Assembly: GCA_037446575.1 (NCBI GenBank)
Contig: JBBIII010000085.1
Location: 1 to 10,022 of the forward strand
Reading direction: 5' to 3'
Length of the DNA stretch: 10,022 bases
Source: JBBIII01 sp037446575
Lineage (GTDB): Bacteria; Bacteroidota; Ignavibacteria; UBA10030
Every line of letters starts with the position of its first letter. The stretch's first letter is position 1. The notes beneath the pieces are model-generated. The model made no database searches. It worked only from the letters and a program-made list of their open reading frames with translations, and was not told the DNA's origin. This document shows, piece by piece, positions 5,413-10,022 of this stretch. Made by a program: the position numbers and the translations under genes.

Positions 5413-7560
5413 TTAATTCACGCCCATCTCTTTTAACAGCCACTCTGCACCGGCAAACTTTTGGGTTATCCACAAAATATATCGAATATCTACGGCAATA
5501 GACCTGCTGTAAGATTCGCTCCAAACATAATCGTTAATAGTAGCTTCGTATGTGCGGTCGAAATTTACTCCAATTATCTCACCTTTAATATTTAACACTG
5601 CACTGCCAGAATTGCCTCCTGTTGTATCCAAATTATACAATATATTAACTGGCAAATCGTCAAAATTTTTATGTTTGAAACGACCAAAATCTTTTTCTTT
5701 GTGCATTTTCTGAATTTTTTTTGGTGTGTTATACGGCTCTGCTTCGCGAGTTTTTTCAATCACACCGCGCAGAGTTGTAATAGGAGAATAATAAGTTGCG
5801 TCTGCCGGCGAATATCCTTTTATGCTTCCGTATGTGAATCGCAGTGTGTTGTTTGCATCGGGGATGAAATCTTTTTCCAAATATTCCTGTTTAATATCTA
5901 TATACATAGCTAAGAGTTTATTTAGCGATCCTTCGCTTCGCAATCGCTCTTCACGCTGTTGCGTATAAACCGGATATAACGTTCTTGCTATTTGCGCGAA
6001 TAAATCATTAGGATTGCATATAATAACAGGCAATAAAGAATCACAATGCGCCAGCGTAATTGAATCAGTTAGTTGGGTAGTGGCAAACGCGTTTTCTAAA
6101 AATCGATCCAGGTTATGTTCGCTATAGTCCATTCTAACCATGCTGTCTATAACCGTAATTCGCTGGCTCGTAGGAAGATTTCCAACCATCGAGAATAATC
6201 GTTTTAAAATTAATTTATCCGTTGTTTTATAATAATTCTTAAGTGATTGACCGACGGAGCTAAAAACGTTTTTTATGTTTTTGTTTGTATAAGCGCTTAA
6301 GCGAAGCGAATCAGGTTTTGCTAATTCTTGATACGCTTCGTTTAAAGTTATTGCGTTGGCAAGCGGCGTTGGAGTTGTTCTGAATGCGTCAAGTATCATA
6401 CTGCGCGTTCCGATCTCTTTCATTTCGTTGTACAATTTATTTAATTCAAGAAACAACTTTCCGTATTTATTTTTTCTTTCTTTGGAAGCGTTTATAAACT
6501 CTTGAAGTTGTTTTTCCTCGTTTTGCTTTTTAGACGCTAATTGCAGGCGTTCCAATCCTTGAAGTTTTCCGCGAAAATTTTTTGCTACATTTGCAAGACT
6601 TTTAATTCGCGCTTCATATTTCAGAGCAATTGTGCGGCATTCTTTGCTCGCATCTTTCATCGTGTTTATTTGGTATTCGTGCCACTCAGCAATAAAAGGA
6701 AGCCGAACGCTTTCCTCATAAATAATATAGTCAGAAGTGCGATGCCGAAAAGTTCTTCCGGGGAATCCGAGAATGAAAACGACATCATTTTCATTTGCGC
6801 CATTGGGGTTCACTTTAAGAAAATTTTTGGGGCGATAAGGAATATTTTCGGTGGAATAAACGGCTGGCGAACCATCGGGCGCTACATAAGCGCGCGCATA
6901 GGCAAAATCTCCGGTGTGTCGGGGCCAAGTCCAATTATCAATCTCACCGCCAAAGTCGCCAATTGATCGAGGCGGCGCATAAACAAGTCTGACGTCTCTA
7001 ATTGTAAAGTAGATGAAAAGAATATACTTTTTGCCGGGCATCATCTCTGCGACTTCTGCGGTATAGCCTGGGCGATCCTTTTCAGCTTCATCCGAAATTT
7101 CTCTCATCTTTTTTTCAATTACTTTTGCCCGTTCAGATGATTCCATAGAATCATTGATTGAATGCAAAATTTTTTCAGTAACGTCGGCATAAGATTCAAT
7201 TAGTTTTACTGTTTGGCCGCGTGTAGGAAGTTCTTCTGCGCGCGATTTTGCAAGGAAGCCGTTGGTAACAAGGTCGTTTTCCTTTGTACTGTGTGCGACT
7301 AAAGAGCCAAACACGCAATGGTGATTTGTAATTATCAATCCTTCGTCAGATACGAACGAACCGGAACAACCGCCAATACGGACAATAGCATTTACCAAGC
7401 TTATTCCATTTGGATTGTACAATTCTTTATTATCCAACAGCAAGCCAATTTTCTTCAAATTTATTTTATGAACCTCGCTAATGGGATACATCCCTTCTTC
7501 GGCATGCAAGATATAGAAATTGCAAAACACAATCAGAAAAACGGCAATAATTTTTTTCAT
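5413..7560 (-). CDS. S46-family dipeptidyl-peptidase, predicted DPP11-type (Asp/Glu specificity)
   Basis: With the ATG at 7560 the protein has 715 aa, matching DPP7/DPP11 (about 710-720). A signal peptide (about 1-20) targets it to the periplasm. The split chymotrypsin-like fold shows catalytic His81 in TNHHC, Asp218 in WPRHTGDF, and Ser651 in TTGGNSGSAV, with the helical insertion (about 290-560) typical of S46. These enzymes remove dipeptides from free N-termini. The S1-pocket residue 18 positions after the catalytic Ser is Arg669 (NFDR), the place held by Arg673 in DPP11, which prefers Asp/Glu, and by Gly in DPP7. A TTG one codon earlier (7563) is possible, but the AGAGGA site would almost touch it. 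First gene of an operon with the S9-like hydrolase; no specific operator seen. Confidence 0.93.
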   Translation of the reverse strand: MKKIIAVFLIVFCNFYILHAEEGMYPISEVHKINLKKIGLLLDNKELYNPNGISLVNAIVRIGGCSGSFVSDEGLIITNHHCVFGSLVAHSTKENDLVTNGFLAKSRAEELPTRGQTVKLIESYADVTEKILHSINDSMESSERAKVIEKKMREISDEAEKDRPGYTAEVAEMMPGKKYILFIYFTIRDVRLVYAPPRSIGDFGGEIDNWTWPRHTGDFAYARAYVAPDGSPAVYSTENIPYRPKNFLKVNPNGANENDVVFILGFPGRTFRHRTSDYIIYEESVRLPFIAEWHEYQINTMKDASKECRTIALKYEARIKSLANVAKNFRGKLQGLERLQLASKKQNEEKQLQEFINASKERKNKYGKLFLELNKLYNEMKEIGTRSMILDAFRTTPTPLANAITLNEAYQELAKPDSLRLSAYTNKNIKNVFSSVGQSLKNYYKTTDKLILKRLFSMVGNLPTSQRITVIDSMVRMDYSEHNLDRFLENAFATTQLTDSITLAHCDSLLPVIICNPNDLFAQIARTLYPVYTQQREERLRSEGSLNKLLAMYIDIKQEYLEKDFIPDANNTLRFTYGSIKGYSPADATYYSPITTLRGVIEKTREAEPYNTPKKIQKMHKEKDFGRFKHKNFDDLPVNILYNLDTTGGNSGSAVLNIKGEIIGVNFDRTYEATINDYVWSESYSRSIAVDIRYILWITQKFAGAEWLLKEMGVN

Positions 7561-7673
7561 CAAATCCTCTTATCAATTATTCCAATCTGAAAAAAGATTA
7601 AAAAAAATAAATCAAAAACCAACTTGCCTTTGGTAATTGCTACCGCTAATTTATATAAATCAAAAGGAGTCAT
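7561..7673. promoter_or_regulatory. divergent intergenic region driving both arms
   Basis: A 113-bp AT-rich spacer separates the minus-strand S46/S9 unit from the plus-strand PAS gene and must hold promoters for both. For the plus arm, TTG at 7624-7626 and TAATTTAT at 7647-7654 (20-nt spacing) loosely fit the Bacteroidota TTTG/TAnnTTTG pattern; an AAGGAG ribosome binding site follows at 7664-7669. Nothing convincing was found for the minus arm among the A/T runs. Promoter positions are inference; only the divergent arrangement is certain. Confidence 0.4.
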
Positions 7674-8267
7674 ATGGAAGCTCATTTATTTAAAGATAAC
7701 GAACAATTGTTAAATATTTATAATTCTATTCCATTCCCGCTAATGGTTGTGGATGAAGATATGCGAATCCTTTTTTGGAATTCAGCTTCGCAATATCTGC
7801 TTAACTCAGAGGTTATATATAGACAAAGAGGCGGAGAAATATTGTATTGTATTCATTCTAAAGAAGCAGAAGAAGGATGTGGATATGCGCCTTATTGCAA
7901 AACCTGTGTCATTAGAAATTCGGTAATGGAATCAATCCATGGAAACAAAGCATATAGAAAAAAAACTATTATGGAATTGATAACTAATGAAGGCGTAAAA
8001 CAATTTCCATTGCTTGTAACAACAACTCCTTATCATTATAAAGGAAAATTCTTGGCGCTTTTAATTTTAGAAGATTTGCAGGAATTGCTTAATATTGGAA
8101 GCCTGCTTCCAATCTGTGCGCGTTGTAAAAAGATACGCACAGAAAAAAATCAATGGCAAAGTATCGAGAATTATATAAAAGAAAATATTGTGGATGTTAA
8201 TTTCACTCATGGAATATGCCCCGATTGCATGAAATCATTTTTTCCTAATAATGTTCCTGAATCATAA
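7674..8267 (+). CDS. stand-alone PAS-domain protein with two four-cysteine clusters
   Basis: A 197-aa soluble protein. Residues about 10-135 form a PAS domain (IYNSIPFPLMVVDEDMRILFWNSAS at the start, LLVTTTPYHYKGKFLALLILED at the end). Inside it lies a cysteine cluster: C59, C69, C75 and C78 (GCGYAPYCKTCVIRN). The C-terminal segment LLPICARCKKIR...HGICPDC holds C148-x2-C151 and C182-x2-C185, a motif often seen at the end of PAS-containing sensors and regulators and suggestive of a zinc-ribbon-like site. No kinase, GGDEF, HTH or receiver domain is present, so an output partner is missing or encoded elsewhere. The cysteines suggest metal, Fe-S or redox sensing, which is inference. The start is ATG 7674 with a strong AAGGAG 4 nt upstream. 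The alpha/beta-hydrolase gene follows after 21 bp, and the S46/S9 operon diverges upstream. Confidence 0.85.
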   Translation: MEAHLFKDNEQLLNIYNSIPFPLMVVDEDMRILFWNSASQYLLNSEVIYRQRGGEILYCIHSKEAEEGCGYAPYCKTCVIRNSVMESIHGNKAYRKKTIMELITNEGVKQFPLLVTTTPYHYKGKFLALLILEDLQELLNIGSLLPICARCKKIRTEKNQWQSIENYIKENIVDVNFTHGICPDCMKSFFPNNVPES

Positions 8268-8288
8268 TTTTATAAATAGAAGAAACAG

Positions 8289-9434
8289 ATGAAAATAAAA
8301 ATATTATTCCTATTGCTGTTGCCTTGCATTCTATTATCGCAAAATGCAAAAGATACGTTGTTTCAAGCAAATGCAATTCGAAACAACTTGCCGATTTTTT
8401 CTAATTCTCTTGCGAATCAACTTACGTATCCGCTTTCGTGGTTAAGTGGAAGTTGTAACGATTTTTTTGAATGGAAAAAAATGGGAGCCGCGAAAGTAAA
8501 AGAATTTATGTTGAAGCCGCCGACCCGCACTATATTTAATCCTGTTATAATTGCCGAACAGGATCGCGGAGGTTATATTGCAAAGAAAATTGTCTTCAAT
8601 GTAACTGCAGATAGTCGTGTAGCGGCTTATTTGCTTATTCCAAAAGCCGATGGTCCATTTCCAACAGTGATGCTGTTAAATGATCACGGCGCTAAGTTCG
8701 ATATCGGAAAAGAAAAAACGATTGAGCCGTTCGGTGTTTCGGAAGAAAGAATTAAATCTGCAAAAGAGTGGGTAAATAAAAATTACGGCGGAAGATTTAT
8801 TGGCGATGAACTTGCTAAACGCGGTTATATTGTATTCGCGACAGACGCGCTCAACTGGTCTGATCGAGGCGGTGCGGGCTACGAAGGTCAGCAGGCAATT
8901 GCTTCCAACTTGATGAATTTAGGAATGTCTTACGCCGGACTGATTGCGTGGGAAGATATTTATGCGGCAGATTTTATTTCTACAATGCCAAAAGTTGATA
9001 CATCAAAAATTATCGCAATGGGATTTTCGATGGGCGCTTTCCGCGCATGGCAGGTTGCGGCGATATCAGATAAAATTGCTGGCGCAGTTTCTATCTGCTG
9101 GATGGCGACGCGCAAAGGATTACTTGTAGAAGGGGGCAATTTAACGCGAGGTCAATCTGCTTTTACTACTACGCATCCGGGAATTGCAAATTATCTCGAC
9201 TATCCGGATGTTGCAAGTATCGCCTGCCCCAAGCCGATGCTATTTTACAACGGCGAGCAGGATAAATTATTTCCCGCAGAAAGTGTGAAGGAAGCTTTTG
9301 AAAAAATGCGCAAAGTATGGAAATCTCAGAATGCGGAAGATAAACTCGAAATCAAACTCTGGCCCGTTGGGCACACATTCAATTTAGAAATGCAGGAAGA
9401 AGTTTTTAAGTGGATGGAAAAACAGTTTAAGTAA
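8289..9434 (+). CDS. secreted alpha/beta hydrolase (dienelactone hydrolase / acetylxylan-esterase-like)
   Basis: A 381-aa protein with a Sec signal peptide (about 1-18). The N-terminal part YPLSWLSG...WKKMGAAKVKEFMLKPP (47-78) and FNPVIIAEQDRGGY (83-96) resembles the Bacteroidota group of secreted esterase-like hydrolases related to the Abhydrolase_7/DLH clan. The catalytic triad is visible: nucleophile S247 in GFSMG, acid D325 in NGEQDKLFP, and H362 in VGHTF. N131-D-H-G134 and the stretch YGGRFIGDELAKRGY (166-180) are in the usual place for the oxyanion region and following helix. It probably hydrolyses an ester, perhaps on a carbohydrate, but no glycan-utilisation genes are nearby, so the substrate is unknown. 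The start is ATG 8289, 21 bp after the PAS gene, with only a weak AGAAGAA upstream; co-transcription with the PAS gene is likely. Confidence 0.82.
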   Translation: MKIKILFLLLLPCILLSQNAKDTLFQANAIRNNLPIFSNSLANQLTYPLSWLSGSCNDFFEWKKMGAAKVKEFMLKPPTRTIFNPVIIAEQDRGGYIAKKIVFNVTADSRVAAYLLIPKADGPFPTVMLLNDHGAKFDIGKEKTIEPFGVSEERIKSAKEWVNKNYGGRFIGDELAKRGYIVFATDALNWSDRGGAGYEGQQAIASNLMNLGMSYAGLIAWEDIYAADFISTMPKVDTSKIIAMGFSMGAFRAWQVAAISDKIAGAVSICWMATRKGLLVEGGNLTRGQSAFTTTHPGIANYLDYPDVASIACPKPMLFYNGEQDKLFPAESVKEAFEKMRKVWKSQNAEDKLEIKLWPVGHTFNLEMQEEVFKWMEKQFK

Positions 9435-9435
9435 T

Positions 9436-9526
9436 AAGTCAAAAGTTAAAAGTAAAAAGTAGTAAGTAAAATTGATTACTAAAAACTATAATTAACCAAT
9501 TACAAATAACCAGCGACCAATGACTA
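9436..9526. repeat. degenerate 7-bp tandem array filling the gap before the thioesterase gene
   Basis: Thirteen consecutive 7-mers can be read in one register. The left block is AAGTCAA, AAGTTAA, AAGTAAA, AAGTAGT, AAGTAAA (G at 9438, 9445, 9452, 9459, 9466). After ATTGATT the right block is ACTAAAA, ACTATAA, TTAACCA, ATTACAA, ATAACCA, GCGACCA, ATGACTA (C at 9503, 9510, 9517, 9524). The left block carries AGT and the right block ACT/ACC, so the array is partly inverted about its centre. It starts 1 nt after the hydrolase stop codon and its last unit contains the thioesterase ATG. It resembles the STRR heptanucleotide repeats known from cyanobacteria in design; homology to them is not claimed. 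Confidence 0.65.
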
Positions 9527-10022
9527 AAAAACGTGTAACAGGAAAACAAGAAAACAGCAAAATGTGCTTTTTGTGCGGATTGAAAAATTCTTTCGGATTA
9601 AAAGGAGAGTTCTTCGAATTAGAAAATAAAGAACTTGTGTGCATCTTTACTCCTGCGGATGAACATCAAAGTTATCCTAATCGCTTGCATGGCGGAATTA
9701 CAGCCGCAGTTTTAGACGAAACTATCGGGCGGGCGATAATGATGAATCATCATAACGATGTTTGGGGAGTAACTGTCGAGTTCACCACAAGATTCAAAAA
9801 ACCGATTCCGCTAAATGTGCCGCTCCGGGTTGTGGGACGGATTACAAACGAAACCAGCCGCACATTTGAGGGTACCGGCGAACTGCTACTGCCCGATGGC
9901 GAAGTTGCCGCAACCGGCTTCGGAAAATACTTGCGAATGCCGATAGAGAAAATTGCCGATTTCGATCACGCAGAACAGGAATGGAAAGTAACTAAAAAAG
10001 GAAGTGATCCGGAGTTTATTGA
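9520..10022 (+). CDS. PaaI-like hotdog-fold thioesterase, 3' end beyond window
   Basis: An open frame runs from ATG 9520 off the window end (167 codons visible). The hotdog signature HGGITAAVLDETIGRA (57-72) has the H57-G-G59 and D66-E67 pattern of PaaI/4HBT acyl-CoA thioesterases, followed by the long hydrophobic strand region (VTVEFTTRFKKPIP, about 84-97). A C16-x2-C19-G motif near the N-terminus (MCFLCGLKN) is typical of a subset of these proteins and may bind metal. The usual domain is about complete by residue 145; the visible tail extends further. An in-frame TAA at 9493 excludes earlier starts. No Shine-Dalgarno sequence precedes ATG 9520, because the upstream sequence is the heptad array; M15 (9562) is an alternative start. 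The substrate is unknown; it hydrolyses an acyl-CoA thioester by family. The second half is visibly more G+C-rich than the first. Confidence 0.85.
   Translation, partial: MTKKRVTGKQENSKMCFLCGLKNSFGLKGEFFELENKELVCIFTPADEHQSYPNRLHGGITAAVLDETIGRAIMMNHHNDVWGVTVEFTTRFKKPIPLNVPLRVVGRITNETSRTFEGTGELLLPDGEVAATGFGKYLRMPIEKIADFDHAEQEWKVTKKGSDPEFI

Noticed and set aside
6541..6966. 141-codon plus-strand frame antisense to the S46 gene
   Set aside because: It is the shadow of a strongly conserved peptidase and has no ribosome binding site or family features.
7318..7590. 90-codon plus-strand frame over the 5' end of the S46 gene and the divergent spacer
   Set aside because: It is antisense to the S46 signal peptide and catalytic His region, with no support of its own.
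7630..7659. sigma70-like TTGGTA ... TATATA/TATAAA promoter for the PAS gene
   Set aside because: Spacing is acceptable, but transcription would begin at or inside the ribosome binding site at 7664-7669, leaving almost no leader; kept only as part of the general promoter region.

Overview
The window is AT-rich DNA (by eye roughly 35-40% G+C) from a Gram-negative bacterium, most likely of the Bacteroidota/Ignavibacteriota (FCB) group. Pointers are a full-length S46 dipeptidyl-peptidase, an outer-membrane porin with signal peptide, a secreted FkpA-type prolyl isomerase and two secreted alpha/beta hydrolases. Several genes carry strong Shine-Dalgarno sequences (AAGGAG or AAAGGA types), which is atypical of classical Bacteroidia and leans towards a deeper branch such as Ignavibacteria. 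The taxonomic call is inference from gene content only.

Layout: everything from 7 to about 7560 is on the minus strand; from 7674 to the end everything is on the plus strand. The two arms diverge from a 113-bp AT-rich spacer (7561-7673). Reading leftward in the direction of transcription, the minus arm holds: an S46 dipeptidyl-peptidase with the acidic-specificity Arg of the DPP11 type; a propeller-less S9-like peptidase 25-28 bp behind it; a heptad repeat patch and a terminator-like hairpin; an FkpA-like FKBP isomerase; a DedA/VTT-family membrane protein (GTG start); a phosphate-selective-porin-like outer-membrane protein; a GNAT acetyltransferase; a SemiSWEET sugar transporter; a TerB-fold protein; and a small conserved lipoprotein. 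The plus arm holds a PAS protein with two four-cysteine clusters, a secreted alpha/beta hydrolase, and a PaaI-like hotdog thioesterase cut by the window end.

How they fit: the S46/S9 pair looks like a periplasmic peptide-degrading unit. The FKBP, VTT protein and porin are all envelope genes in one direction and may be co-transcribed. The rest is a mixed housekeeping/envelope neighbourhood. No mobile element, CRISPR array, phage gene, tRNA or rRNA was seen.

The most unusual signals are (1) degenerate 7-bp-periodic arrays directly after the stop codons of both alpha/beta-hydrolase genes, one of which fills a whole intergenic gap and supplies the next gene's start codon; (2) the stand-alone PAS protein with eight cysteines in two clusters; (3) the predicted DPP11-type specificity of the S46 enzyme; and (4) a terminator hairpin so close to the FKBP gene that it may act as an attenuator. 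I see no clearly new multi-gene system.
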